Origin: Pseudomonadota bacterium
Lineage (GTDB): Bacteria > Pseudomonadota > Alphaproteobacteria > Sphingomonadales > Sphingomonadaceae
NCBI GenBank assembly: GCA_023400405.1
Contig: JAEXFD010000002.1
Span: 1 to 64,000 of the forward strand
Direction of reading: 5' to 3'
Length of the DNA stretch: 64,000 nt
Within the stretch, counting starts at the first letter, position 1. The number at the start of each line of letters is the position of its first letter. Both the position numbers and the translations under genes were made by a program. Below, piece by piece: positions 35,353 to 45,111 of the stretch. The notes beneath the pieces are model-generated. The model was not told where the DNA came from, did not search any database, and saw nothing but the letters and a program-made list of their open reading frames with translations.

Positions 35353-36750
35353 TTATTTGGCCGGCGCCGCGCTCACCCGCCAGATCACGTTGCCGACATC
35401 GTCCGCCACCAGCAGCGCGCCGCTGGCGTCGGTGATCACGCCGACCGGGCGGCCATGGGTGGTCTTGCCATCGGTGGCGAGGAAGCCGGTGAGCAAGTCG
35501 ATCGGCTTGGCATCCTTGAGCGGATAGCCGTCATTGCCGAACGGCACGAAGACCAGCTTGTAGCCCGACAGCGGCTGGCGGTTCCACGAGCCGTGCAGGG
35601 CGATAAAGGCGCCGTTGGCATAGCGTTCGCCAAGCTTGGCATCGGCGGCGAAGGCAAGGCCGAGGGGGGCGGTGTGCGGCCCCAGCGCGAAGTCCGGGCG
35701 CTTGGTGTATTCGCGCAGGTCGGGCCGTTCGGGCTCGACGCGCTTGTCGACATAGCCGCCCCAATAATTCCACGGCCAGCCATAGAAGGCGCCGAAATCG
35801 ACCTGGGTCAGATAATCGGGCGGCATGTCCGATCCGAGCATGTCGCGCTCGTTCACCACCGTCCACAAATTGCCCGAATGCGGCTCGAACGCCATGCCGT
35901 TGGGATTGCGCAGGCCCCAGGCATAGACGCGGGTGGCCTTGGTCTCGGGATCGACTTCGAGGATCGCGGCGCGGGTGAGCTTGGCGGCCCCGGGGTTCTT
36001 GCCCGCCGCGAAAGGCGACTCGGCGGTGTAGAGCGTGCCTTCCTGGTCGAGCCCGTTCTCGCCGATGTTCGACGACGAGCCGACCGCGACAAAGATGCGC
36101 TTGCGGTCGGGCGAGGCGAGAATGTTGCGCGCCCAGTGATTGCCGCCGCCGGCAAGCGCGATGATCTTCTGCGGCGCCGCGGCGATCTGGGTGTCCCCGG
36201 GCTTATAGGGGTAGCGCACCAGCCCATCAGTGTTCGCGACGTAGAGCCAGCCGCCGATCAGCGCCATGCCGCTGGGCGAGTTGAGGCCGGAGAGCAGCGT
36301 CGATCGCTGATCCGCCACGCCGTCGCCATTGGTGTCGCGCAGCAGGGTGATGCGGTTGGGCGAGGGGACGTCGGCACCGGCCTGACCGAGCAGCAGGCCC
36401 ATCACCCAATCGGTGATGCCGCCCGCCTTTCGCGGGGGCGAATTGGTCTCGGCGACCAGCACGTCGCCATTGGGCAGGCGATAGAGCCAGCGCGGATGGG
36501 TGAGCTTGTCGGCGAAGGGCGCGACCTGGAGGCCGGCGGCGGCGACCGGCTTGGCGCCATTGGCCCAACCGATTGGCCTGGCGATGCCGATCGTCGGGAA
36601 ATCCTGCGAACGCGCTTCGCCAAGTTCGGGCACCCGGCCGGTGACGACCTGCTCGCTCAGCTGCGCCTTGTCGGGCCGGGTAATCCAGAAGGCGAAGGCG
36701 CCGAGCGCGACGACGAGGATGGCGAGGGCGATCAGGAGGCGCTTGAGCAT
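35353..36750 (-). CDS. PQQ-dependent sugar dehydrogenase-like (sorbosone dehydrogenase) protein, membrane-anchored
   Basis: 465 residues. The start at MLKRLLIALAILVVALGAF gives an N-terminal membrane anchor; an earlier ATG at 36942 would translate through a REP repeat and is rejected. The rest is a beta-propeller of the soluble glucose/sorbosone dehydrogenase type: PRWLYRLPNGDVLVAETNS, LYVANTDGLVRYPY, VYAWGLRNPNGMAFEP, VVNERDMLGSDMPPDYL, IALHGSWNRQPLSGYKL. Predicted periplasmic. The cofactor (PQQ) is inferred from the family. Confidence 0.85.
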   Translation of the reverse strand: MLKRLLIALAILVVALGAFAFWITRPDKAQLSEQVVTGRVPELGEARSQDFPTIGIARPIGWANGAKPVAAAGLQVAPFADKLTHPRWLYRLPNGDVLVAETNSPPRKAGGITDWVMGLLLGQAGADVPSPNRITLLRDTNGDGVADQRSTLLSGLNSPSGMALIGGWLYVANTDGLVRYPYKPGDTQIAAAPQKIIALAGGGNHWARNILASPDRKRIFVAVGSSSNIGENGLDQEGTLYTAESPFAAGKNPGAAKLTRAAILEVDPETKATRVYAWGLRNPNGMAFEPHSGNLWTVVNERDMLGSDMPPDYLTQVDFGAFYGWPWNYWGGYVDKRVEPERPDLREYTKRPDFALGPHTAPLGLAFAADAKLGERYANGAFIALHGSWNRQPLSGYKLVFVPFGNDGYPLKDAKPIDLLTGFLATDGKTTHGRPVGVITDASGALLVADDVGNVIWRVSAAPAK

Positions 36751-36819
36751 GAGCGCAGGAATAGGGGGCGGGCGGGCCGAAGCCAATTCCCTATTATCAA
36801 GTGCAAGGTCCCTAATCTC

Positions 36820-36909
36820 CGTCATCCCAGCGGAAGCTGGGATCGGGACGATCGACGCTGCGCCGTCAAAGCCAAGCCCGTAAAGGCCCCAGCTTTCGCT
36901 GGGGCGACG
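36820..36909. repeat. REP-like paired hairpins, family B, copy 3
   Basis: GTCATCCCAGCGGAAGCTGG and CCCCAGCTTTCGCTGGGGCG mirror each other across about 45 bases of core. It lies between the katG end and the sugar dehydrogenase start. Its arms are almost identical to copy 4 at 44095, while the cores differ. Confidence 0.78.
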
Positions 36910-36941
36910 GGTGGCGGGGCGCACCTCACCGTCTGACGTCA

Positions 36942-36968
36942 CTCCTCCCCAGCATCGCCGGGGAGGAG
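36942..36968 (-). terminator. Hairpin just past katG
   Basis: CTCCTCCCC and GGGGAGGAG form a 9-bp stem with a 9-base loop, ending 8 bases beyond the katG stop. No T run follows on the katG-transcribed strand, so it may act weakly or only protect the mRNA end. Confidence 0.45.
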
Positions 36969-36976
36969 TTTCGTAG

Positions 36977-39175
36977 TCACGCCAAATCGAAGCGGTCCGC
37001 GTTCATCACCTTGGTCCAGGCGGCGACGAAGTCCTTCACGAACTTCTCCTCATTGCCGTTTTCGGCATAGACTTCGCCGACCGCGCGCAGCTCCGAATTC
37101 GATCCGAAGATCAGGTCGGCGCGAGTCGCGTGCCAGGTCTCGCCGCCACCCTTGCGATCGGTGGCGACATAGTCGTCTTCGCTGCCCTCGGCGGCTTTCC
37201 AGACATTGGTCATGTCGTAGAGGTTGACGAAGAAATCGTTGGTCAGCTGGCCCGAACGCTTGGTGAAATGGCCGTGGCCGCGCTCGCCGTGATTGGCGCC
37301 GAGCACGCGCAGGCCGCCGATCAGCACCGTCATTTCGGGCACTGACAGGCCGAGCAGGGAGGCGCGGTCGAGCATCATCTCCTCGGTTTTCACCAGCAGC
37401 TTCTTCTTGCCGACATAGTTGCGGAAGGCGTCGGCCTCGGGCTCCAGCCAGTCGAAGCTTTCCACATCGGTCTGCTCCTGGCTCGCATCGCCGCGCCCGC
37501 CGGTGAAGGGCACGGGCACGTTGAAGCCGGCATCGCGGATCGCCCTTTCGAGGCCGACCACGCCGCCCAGCACGATCGCATCCGCAAGGCTCATCGACCC
37601 GCGCAGTCCGTTGAGGGTGTCGATCACTTTGGCGAGCATTTCGGGCTCGTTGACTTCCCAATCCTTTTGGGGAGCGAGCGCAACACGCGCGCCGTTTGCG
37701 CCGCCGCGGTGATCGGACTTGCGATAGGTGCTGGCCGAGGCCCAGGCGGTCTTGATCAACTGGCTGACGGTCAGGTCGCTTGCGGCGATCTTCTGCTTCA
37801 CCGCTGCGACGTCGGCATCCGAAGGCTGGGTGCCGGCGGGGATCGGATCCTGCCAGATCAGATCCTCTTCGGGCACTTCCGGCCCGAGATAGCGGATCTT
37901 CGGCCCCATGTCGCGATGGGTGAGCTTGAACCAGGCGCGGGCGAAGGCGTCCTTGAAGGCTTCGTGGTCACGGCGGAAGCGCTCGCTGATCGCGCGGAAT
38001 TCGGGGTCGCGCTTCAGTGCCATGTCGGCGGTGGTCATCATCGTCGGGACCTTGATGTTCGGGTCCCAGGCCGCGGGGGCCATGTCCTCTTCTTTCTGGT
38101 TGATCGGCTGCCACTGATTGGCGCCGGCGGGTGACTTCACCAGCTCGTAGTCGTAGTCGAACAGCAGGCGGAAATAATTCTCGGTCCATTCGCGCGGCGT
38201 GTTGGTCCAGGCGCCTTCGATGCCGCTGGTGACCGTGTGCTCGCCGATGCCGCCGCTCTCATGGCCGCTGACCCAGCCGAAACCCTGCGCGACGATGTCG
38301 CCGCCCGCGGGCGCGGCGCCGAGCAGCGAGGCGTCGCCATTGCCGTGCGCCTTGCCGAAGGTGTGGCCGCCGGCGGTCAGCGCGACCGTCTCCTCGGCGT
38401 TCATCGCCATGCGGCGGAAGGTTTCCTTCATGTCGCGCGCCATGCCGGCATCGTCATGCGGATTGCCGCCCGGGCCCTCGGGATTGACGTAGATGAGGCC
38501 CATCTGGATGGCGGCGAGCGGACCTTCGATCTCGTGCAGGCCATGCTCGGGGGCGATGCGGGTCTGCACGCCCTGGTTCACCCATTTGTCTTCCGAGCCC
38601 CAATAGATGTCGCGCTCGGGCTCATAGACGTCGGCGCGGCCGCCGCCGAAGCCGAACACCGGCCCGCCCATGCTCTCGATCGCGACATTGCCGGTGAGGA
38701 TGAACAGATCGGCCCAGCTGATATGCTTGCCGTATTTCTGCTTGATCGGCCAAAGCAGGCGGCGCGCCTTGTCGAGATTGCCGTTGTCCGGCCAGCTGTC
38801 GAGTGGAGCGAAGCGCTGTTGCCCGCTATTGGCGCCGCCGCGGCCGTCGGCGGTGCGATAGGTGCCGGCGGCGTGCCAGGCCATGCGGATGAAGAAGGGG
38901 CCGTAATGCCCGTAATCTGCCGGCCACCAGGGCTGGCTGTCGGTCATCAGCGCAGTGAGGTCGGCCTTGAGCGCGTTGTAATCGAGCTGCTTGAAGGCTT
39001 CGGCATAGTCGAAATCCGCGCCCATCGGATTGGAGGGGCCGTTGGGATTGAGGATCTCGGTGGCGAGCATCTCGGGCCACCAGTCCTTGTTGGTGCGGCC
39101 GAGCAGCGCACGCACGCCGCCCGAGCCGTGCATCGGGCATCCGCCGCCGTCGATCGATCCCGTCTTCGCATCCAT
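36977..39175 (-). CDS. katG: Catalase-peroxidase
   Basis: 732 residues, full length with both peroxidase-like halves. Distal heme residues Arg97, Trp100 and His101 are in FFIRMAWHAAGTY. The covalent Trp-Tyr-Met adduct is complete: Trp100, Tyr229 in GLIYVNPEG and Met256 in FRRMAMNAEE. The proximal His271 lies in GGHTFGKAHG. It breaks down hydrogen peroxide in the cytoplasm. It is a monocistronic gene with a 117-base upstream gap that would hold its promoter; no OxyR gene is nearby. Confidence 0.97.
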   Translation of the reverse strand: MDAKTGSIDGGGCPMHGSGGVRALLGRTNKDWWPEMLATEILNPNGPSNPMGADFDYAEAFKQLDYNALKADLTALMTDSQPWWPADYGHYGPFFIRMAWHAAGTYRTADGRGGANSGQQRFAPLDSWPDNGNLDKARRLLWPIKQKYGKHISWADLFILTGNVAIESMGGPVFGFGGGRADVYEPERDIYWGSEDKWVNQGVQTRIAPEHGLHEIEGPLAAIQMGLIYVNPEGPGGNPHDDAGMARDMKETFRRMAMNAEETVALTAGGHTFGKAHGNGDASLLGAAPAGGDIVAQGFGWVSGHESGGIGEHTVTSGIEGAWTNTPREWTENYFRLLFDYDYELVKSPAGANQWQPINQKEEDMAPAAWDPNIKVPTMMTTADMALKRDPEFRAISERFRRDHEAFKDAFARAWFKLTHRDMGPKIRYLGPEVPEEDLIWQDPIPAGTQPSDADVAAVKQKIAASDLTVSQLIKTAWASASTYRKSDHRGGANGARVALAPQKDWEVNEPEMLAKVIDTLNGLRGSMSLADAIVLGGVVGLERAIRDAGFNVPVPFTGGRGDASQEQTDVESFDWLEPEADAFRNYVGKKKLLVKTEEMMLDRASLLGLSVPEMTVLIGGLRVLGANHGERGHGHFTKRSGQLTNDFFVNLYDMTNVWKAAEGSEDDYVATDRKGGGETWHATRADLIFGSNSELRAVGEVYAENGNEEKFVKDFVAAWTKVMNADRFDLA

Positions 39176-39292
39176 CTCCGATCTCCTTGCTGATTTCCCG
39201 GCAAGGGTGCCACTCGGGGCGGGATCGGAGAAATGGATTAGATCGCCGATACTGATCGACTGGGTGATTTTTGCGACATGCGGTTGTAACGC

Positions 39293-40210
<918 letters not shown>

Positions 40211-40218
40211 GGGTCGGT

Positions 40219-40728
40219 TCAGTCCTCGCTTACGGGATAGGGATCGTTCAGGCCGAGCTCGGAAAGCGCTTCGCGTTCCATCGCTTCCATCGCCTCGGCT
40301 TCGGCGTCGTTCATATGGTCATAGCCTAGCAAATGGAGCAGGCCGTGGACAATCAGGTGCGTGGCGTGATCTTCGAGCCCGACCTGGCGCTCGATCGCTT
40401 CGGCGGCGCAGATGCCATGGGCGAGGACGATGTCGCCGAGCAGCACTTCGCCATCGTCGCTATTCTCGGTCACCGCGTCCATCAGGTCCGGCTGGATCAT
40501 CGGGAAGGAGAGGACGTTGGTCGGCCGGTCCTTGTCGCGATACTGGCGGTTGAGGACATGGACCTCGGCGTCCGAGGTGAAGCGCACCGCGACTTCGATC
40601 GTGGCGGGATGATCGATCCATTGGAGATACGGCGTGCGGCGGATCGCGGCGTCGCAGGCGCGGGCGGCGAGGGATTCCCAATCGGCATCGGGCCATGGGG
40701 ATTCGATGAGGGCGGCGACGTCAAGCAA
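40219..40728 (-). CDS. ybeY: Endoribonuclease YbeY (16S rRNA maturation)
   Basis: 169 residues from a TTG at 40728. The zinc-binding signature H-x3-H-x5-H is intact in HLIVHGLLHLLGYDH. RDKDRPTNVLSFPM and GDIVLAHGIC are also family-conserved. The TTG overlaps the last codons of vapC (TTGCTTGA), so translation is coupled to the toxin gene. No ATG exists in this region in frame; an ATG further up (40806) would place 26 extra residues inside vapC. The normal neighbour phoH is separated from ybeY by the inserted vapBC pair. Confidence 0.9.
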   Translation of the reverse strand: MLDVAALIESPWPDADWESLAARACDAAIRRTPYLQWIDHPATIEVAVRFTSDAEVHVLNRQYRDKDRPTNVLSFPMIQPDLMDAVTENSDDGEVLLGDIVLAHGICAAEAIERQVGLEDHATHLIVHGLLHLLGYDHMNDAEAEAMEAMEREALSELGLNDPYPVSED

Positions 40729-41125
40729 GGGCCATGTCCGTTCGGGTGAAGTCGTTGCCCTTGTAGAGCAGCCTGGCCTGGTTCGATTTGGCGCAGGCAT
40801 AGGCAAAGCAATCGCCCATGTTCAAGCGCGCCTTATGGCCCGAGTTCTTGCCATATTGTTGATAGGCATCCAGCGCCAAGCCCATCTCCCGTTCCCCGAT
40901 CGCCACCATCTGGATGTGATGGAGCTCAGCGAATTCATCGACGAGCCCACGCGCGATTTCCACGGTTGTGTCCAGGCGCGAGCGCAGGCCGGCAACGCTT
41001 TCCCATTGCGCGACGGCAGACCAGATGCGGTGGTGGTCCTCGTCGAGCCGGTCGGCAAGCAGCTCCCAATGCTCCTCCGCGCCGAGCATCGACACCGCGA
41101 CCGAGGCGTCCACGAACCAGGTCAC
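40721..41125 (-). CDS. vapC: VapC-type PIN-domain ribonuclease toxin
   Basis: 134 residues. PIN-domain acidic residues are in TWFVDASVAV, AQWESVAGL, LNMGDCFAYA and YKGNDF. The GTG start overlaps the antitoxin stop (GTGA), the usual toxin-antitoxin coupling. VapC toxins cleave tRNA or rRNA until held by VapB. Its stop overlaps the ybeY start, so the module is wedged between phoH and ybeY with no free space on the downstream side. Confidence 0.9.
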   Translation of the reverse strand: MTWFVDASVAVSMLGAEEHWELLADRLDEDHHRIWSAVAQWESVAGLRSRLDTTVEIARGLVDEFAELHHIQMVAIGEREMGLALDAYQQYGKNSGHKARLNMGDCFAYACAKSNQARLLYKGNDFTRTDMALA

Positions 41126-41367
41126 AGATCGCCCGAAAGATCGTCGTAAAAGGCCTTGTCCGGCATCGGGCCGAGCTTCGGCGGAAGCGGGTGCCGCTGC
41201 CAGAAACGACGCATCTTCTCCGCGGCCGAAGGTTCGGGTGCGAGATCGCGAGCCAGCTCCTGCCGCAGAGCCAGCTTGACGGCGGCCGTCTTGGTCAGCC
41301 CCCGCCGCTCCGCGAGCTGCTCGGCCAGCAGGTTGGTTTCCGCGTCCTTGATGTAGAGCGATGCCAT
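41122..41367 (-). CDS. vapB: VapB-type antitoxin
   Basis: 81 residues. The N-terminal ~40 residues (MASLYIKDAETNLLAEQLAERRG...KTAAVKLAL) match the Psk-type VapB ribbon-helix-helix-like DNA-binding domain. The C-terminal tail (MRRFWQRHPLPPKLGPMPDKAFYDDLSGDL) should wrap the toxin. GGAGG lies six bases before the ATG. A large inverted repeat directly upstream is the likely self-operator. Confidence 0.87.
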   Translation of the reverse strand: MASLYIKDAETNLLAEQLAERRGLTKTAAVKLALRQELARDLAPEPSAAEKMRRFWQRHPLPPKLGPMPDKAFYDDLSGDL

Positions 41368-41377
41368 ATTCGCCTCC

Positions 41378-41408
41378 GGGATATCCTCTATCTAGTAAAG
41401 GATATCCC
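41378..41408. promoter_or_regulatory. Inverted repeat, probable VapB operator
   Basis: GGGATATCCT, 11 bases, AGGATATCCC: a perfect 10-bp inverted repeat, each arm containing the palindrome GGATATCC. It fills the space between the phoH stop and the vapB ribosome site. Toxin-antitoxin pairs normally repress themselves through such sites, so it should contain the module's own promoter. Confidence 0.72.
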
Positions 41409-41413
41409 CGCAC

Positions 41414-42415
41414 TCAAGCCTGGGGTCCTTCATAGGCTTCGACGATCCGGCCCACGATCGGATGCCGCACCACGTCGCCCGCGGTGAATCGCGAGAAGGC
41501 GATGCCCTCCACGCCTTCGAGCCGGCGCACCGCGTCGTTGAGGCCCGAGGCGGGCGGGCCGCCGGGCAGGTCGACCTGGTTGGGGTCGCCGCAGATCACC
41601 ATCCGGCTGTTCTGGCCGAAGCGGGTGAGGAACATTTTCATCTGCGCCGGCGTGGTGTTCTGCGCTTCGTCGAGGATCACGAAGGCATCCGCCAGCGTGC
41701 GCCCGCGCATGAAGGCGATCGGGGCGATCTCGATCTCGCCGCTGGCGATCCGCCGCTCGACCTGTTCGGCGGGCAGGCAATCATAGAGCGCGTCGTAGAT
41801 CGGGCGGAGATAGGGATCGACCTTCTCCTTCATGTCGCCGGGCAGGAAGCCCAGCCGCTCGCCGGCCTCGACTGCGGGACGCGACAGGATCAGCCGCTGG
41901 ACACTGCCGGTGATCAGCTGCGCCACCGCCTGGGCGACGGCGAGATAGGTCTTGCCGGTGCCGGCCGGCCCCAGCGCGAAGATCATGTCGTTCGAGACCA
42001 GCGCATGCATATACTGGGTCTGGGCGATCGAGCGCGGCACGATCGTCTTCTTGCGCGTGCGGATCATGATCGACGGCGGGGCATGGCCGTGATCCGCCTT
42101 GACGATGCCGGTGAACATCGGCTCGCTCGACATCGCGATCACCGCATCGATCAGCCCGGTGTCGATCGTCTCCCCGCGGATCACACGGGCATGGAGCTCC
42201 TGAAGCACTTCGCGGGCATGGGCGACGGCTTCGGCCGAGCCTTCGATCTGCACGCGCTGGCCGCGGGCATGGATATAGACGCCGAGCCGCTCCTCGAGCG
42301 CGAGGATGTTGCTGTCGAACTCGCCGAAGAGCTGGGGCAGGAGCTGCGGCTTGTCGAAATTCACCTCGACCCGGGAACGTTCGCCGGACTGGGCGGGGAC
42401 AGGCTTGCGGCTCAT
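41414..42415 (-). CDS. phoH: PhoH-family ATPase/RNA helicase-like protein
   Basis: 333 residues from MSRKPVPAQSG, preceded by AAGGAG. A KH-like N-terminal region (LFGEFDSNILALEERLGVYIHARG) is followed by the ATPase core: Walker A FALGPAGTGKTYLAVA, LSRPAVEAGERLGFLPGDM, Walker B FVILDEAQNTTPAQMKMFLTR and RMVICGDPNQVDLP. It is normally paired with YbeY in rRNA handling. Here vapBC lies between them. Confidence 0.92.
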   Translation of the reverse strand: MSRKPVPAQSGERSRVEVNFDKPQLLPQLFGEFDSNILALEERLGVYIHARGQRVQIEGSAEAVAHAREVLQELHARVIRGETIDTGLIDAVIAMSSEPMFTGIVKADHGHAPPSIMIRTRKKTIVPRSIAQTQYMHALVSNDMIFALGPAGTGKTYLAVAQAVAQLITGSVQRLILSRPAVEAGERLGFLPGDMKEKVDPYLRPIYDALYDCLPAEQVERRIASGEIEIAPIAFMRGRTLADAFVILDEAQNTTPAQMKMFLTRFGQNSRMVICGDPNQVDLPGGPPASGLNDAVRRLEGVEGIAFSRFTAGDVVRHPIVGRIVEAYEGPQA

Positions 42416-42728
42416 GCGGCTCCTTCGGGTTCGAAAATATTGACTCTGTTGACCGATTTGCGGGTGTCTGCCGCGAACGTTCGCCCGGCGCGCGTAGCGG
42501 CGCTGCGTGTCAAGGCGAAGACGATGCGGGCGGTTCCATGGCGCATGCGATATGGGGAGAGTGACAGAGGTTTTCCAACTTGGACAGGGCCAAATTGGTC
42601 TCGCTTCAGAGAGGGGCGGCACTGTGCGATCGCGGCAACATCATTGGACGCGCCGCGATCGATAGGACGGAGATGATCGCCCAAGGCCAGGGCGATGTGG
42701 AAATCGCAAGCCCTGCGCGATTTCGGCT
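42416..42728. other. 313-base gap between miaB and phoH, with one strong hairpin
   Basis: No convincing gene on either strand. The only structure I see is CGATCGCGGC at 42627-42636 and its exact reverse complement GCCGCGATCG at 42652-42661, a 10-bp stem with a 15-base loop. There is no T run beside it. It could be a weak terminator after miaB or an operator for phoH. Confidence 0.5.
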
Positions 42729-44063
42729 TTACGCAGCCGCCTTCACCTTCTCCACTCCCGCCAGCGAGTTGGCGAACCCCGCGGCGATCTCGACTTGCAC
42801 CATGTCGCCGATCTGCGCGTCGCTGTTCAGATATACCGACTGAAGCCAGGGCGACTTGCCGAGCATCTGGCCCGGAAGCTTGCCCTTGCGTTCGATCAAC
42901 ACCGTGCAGGTGCGGCCCAGCGTCGAACGATTGAAGGCGAGCTGGTCGCGGTTGAGCGCGGCCTGGAGACGCTGGAGCCGCTCGTCCATCACGTCGGCCA
43001 GGACGAATTGATCCGCCAGCTCGGCCGCCGGCGTGCCGGGCCGCGGGCTGTATTTGAAGCTGAAGCACTGGGCATAGCCGACCGCATCAACCAGGCTCAG
43101 CGTCTCGGCGAACTCGGCTTCGGTCTCGCCGGGGAAGCCGACGATAAAGTCGCCCGACAGCGCGATGTCGGGCCGCGCGGCGCGGACGCGATCGAGGATG
43201 CGCAGGTACGAATCGCGGGTATGGCTGCGGTTCATCGCCTTGAGGATGCGGTCGCTGCCCGCCTGCACGGGCAGATGGAGGAACGGCATCAGCTTCTCCA
43301 CCTCGGCATGGGCACGGATTAGCCCTTCGCGCATGTCGTTGGGATGGCTGGTGGTGTAGCGGATGCGGTGCAGGCCCTCGATCCGATCGAGGGCGTGGAT
43401 CAGCCCGTGCAGCCCGCGGCCTTCGGTATCGTCCCAGGCATTGACGTTCTGGCCGAGCAGCGTGATCTCGCGCGCGCCCGCATCGACCAGCGCCTTGGCC
43501 TCGTCGACCAGGTCCGCGAACGGCCGGCTGACTTCGGCGCCGCGCGTATAGGGCACCACGCAATAGGTGCAGAACTTGTCGCAGCCTTCCTGCACGGTGA
43601 GGAAGGCGCCCGGCGCGACCTTGCGGCGGCGGGGCAGCGCCTCGAACTTGCTGATCGCCGGCATGTCGGTGTCGAGCGCCGCGGTGCCGGCCGCCGCCTG
43701 CGCGACCAGCTCGGGCAAGTTGTGATAGGCCTGGGGGCCGACTACGACATCGACCTTGGCGCGGCGGACGATCTCGGCCCCCTCGGCCTGGGCGACACAG
43801 CCGGCCACGGCGATCATCGGCGCGGCGCGATCCTCGGCGGCGGCCGCCTTGCGCAGCCGGCCGATATCCGAATAGACCTTCTCCGTCGCCTTTTCGCGGA
43901 TGTGGCAGGTGTTGAGCACGACGAGGTCCGCCGCCTCGCCCTCCGCCGCCGCGGTCATGCCTTGCGCCGCCATCAGCTCGGCCATGCGCTCGCCGTCATA
44001 GACGTTCATCTGGCAGCCGAAGGACTTGACGTGGAAGGTCTTGGGATTGCGGGCGCCGTTCAT
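42729..44063 (-). CDS. miaB: tRNA-2-methylthio-N6-dimethylallyladenosine synthase
   Basis: 444 residues. A radical-SAM methylthiotransferase modifying A37 of tRNAs. The auxiliary Fe-S cluster cysteines are in VKSFGCQMNVYD, VVLNTCHIREKA and IAVAGCVAQAEG. The SAM cluster motif CxxxCxxC is CDKFCTYC. A C-terminal TRAM domain follows (TCTVLIERKGKLPGQMLGKS). It heads the miaB-phoH-(vapBC)-ybeY-corC run. It depends on Fe-S supply, presumably from the suf genes. Confidence 0.95.
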   Translation of the reverse strand: MNGARNPKTFHVKSFGCQMNVYDGERMAELMAAQGMTAAAEGEAADLVVLNTCHIREKATEKVYSDIGRLRKAAAAEDRAAPMIAVAGCVAQAEGAEIVRRAKVDVVVGPQAYHNLPELVAQAAAGTAALDTDMPAISKFEALPRRRKVAPGAFLTVQEGCDKFCTYCVVPYTRGAEVSRPFADLVDEAKALVDAGAREITLLGQNVNAWDDTEGRGLHGLIHALDRIEGLHRIRYTTSHPNDMREGLIRAHAEVEKLMPFLHLPVQAGSDRILKAMNRSHTRDSYLRILDRVRAARPDIALSGDFIVGFPGETEAEFAETLSLVDAVGYAQCFSFKYSPRPGTPAAELADQFVLADVMDERLQRLQAALNRDQLAFNRSTLGRTCTVLIERKGKLPGQMLGKSPWLQSVYLNSDAQIGDMVQVEIAAGFANSLAGVEKVKAAA

Positions 44064-44094
44064 CGGGTGGGCCTATACGACGATACTGCCCCTT

Positions 44095-44184
44095 CGTCAT
44101 CCCAGCGGAAGCTGGGATCGGGGCGAGCAGGACTTTGCGGTTGCAGCTCCGCCCGGAAAGACCCCAGCTTTCGCTGGGGTGACG
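44095..44184. repeat. REP-like paired hairpins, family B, copy 4
   Basis: CGTCATCCCAGCGGAAGCTG and CCCCAGCTTTCGCTGGGGTG are mirrored across about 45 bases. It lies between plsC and miaB. Arms match copy 3 nearly exactly. Confidence 0.8.
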
Positions 44185-44229
44185 GGCGCGGGATGGGCTG
44201 ACGCTGAAACAAGTTCAGCGTGACGAGTT

Positions 44230-45108
44230 TTAGGATGCTGCTTCCTTCGGCCGATAGCCGATCGCTTCTTCGGCAAAGCGGAACGGCCGCAGCGGGTGGC
44301 CGATCAGCCGGACCAGCGCCTCCTCGATCCGTCGCCGGCTCTCCGCCGCGATGGCCTTGCGCCCGGCGAAGTCGCGCGGATCGAAGGGGTCGAGGAAGTG
44401 GACGTCGAGTCGGAAGCTGCCCTTGCGCGCCAGCACGCGCTTGGCGTTCACAAGCCCGGTCTCCTGGCCGATCCAGCCGATCTCCTCGCCGGCCGCGCCA
44501 TAGTCGAGCACCACCGGCTGGACCATCACGCCGGGCGGCGGCGGTTCGAGCACGCGCAGCATCGGTGTCTTGAACGGCAACAGCGACTGGCCGTCGGTGG
44601 TCGTGCCTTCGGGGAAGACGGTGATCGACCAGTTCTCCGCCAACGCATCGCGCAGCTGGTTGATCTGGTCGGCGACGCCGAGCCGGTTCTCGCGCTTCAC
44701 ATAGACGGTGCGGTTCATCCCGGCGAGCCAGCCGACCACCGGAGAGGCTTGGATCTCCGCCTTGGCGATGAACGCCGTGCCGCTCGCACCGCCCAGTGCG
44801 AGAATGTCGATCCAGCTCAGATGGTTCGAGACGAAGAACACGTCGCGTTTCAGCGGCGTGCCGATCCGACGGACCCGCGCCCCGCAGATGCCCGCGGCCG
44901 TGCCGAGGAACAGGCGCGGCCAGGGGGAGGGCAGGCGGAACAGGCGGAAGAAATAATGGAGCGGCACGAAGACCAGCAATGCGCCGATCAGCTGCGCAAC
45001 GCGGCGCGTGACGCGGAGGCGTTCGCGCACATTCAGTTCGATATCGCGCCCCAGCGTCGCCGCCTCGCGGCGCGCGGCATGGCGGGCGGCGGCGTCCGCG
45101 TTCGCCAA
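44230..45108 (-). CDS. plsC: 1-acyl-sn-glycerol-3-phosphate acyltransferase family protein
   Basis: 292 residues. Hydrophobic segment near residues 40-60 anchors it in the inner membrane. The acyltransferase catalytic motif HX4D is in FVSNHLSWIDILAL, with the second motif TVFPEGTTTDGQSLLPFK. It acylates lysophosphatidate or a related lysolipid. The extended N-terminus (AARHAARREAATLGRD) is charged. It starts 3 bases after the fur stop, so the two are co-transcribed. Confidence 0.87.
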   Translation of the reverse strand: MANADAAARHAARREAATLGRDIELNVRERLRVTRRVAQLIGALLVFVPLHYFFRLFRLPSPWPRLFLGTAAGICGARVRRIGTPLKRDVFFVSNHLSWIDILALGGASGTAFIAKAEIQASPVVGWLAGMNRTVYVKRENRLGVADQINQLRDALAENWSITVFPEGTTTDGQSLLPFKTPMLRVLEPPPPGVMVQPVVLDYGAAGEEIGWIGQETGLVNAKRVLARKGSFRLDVHFLDPFDPRDFAGRKAIAAESRRRIEEALVRLIGHPLRPFRFAEEAIGYRPKEAAS

Positions 45109-45111
45109 GCG

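Noticed and set aside
36751..36942. Longer N-terminus for the sugar dehydrogenase
   Set aside because: It translates a REP-like repeat; the start at 36750 gives a proper membrane anchor.
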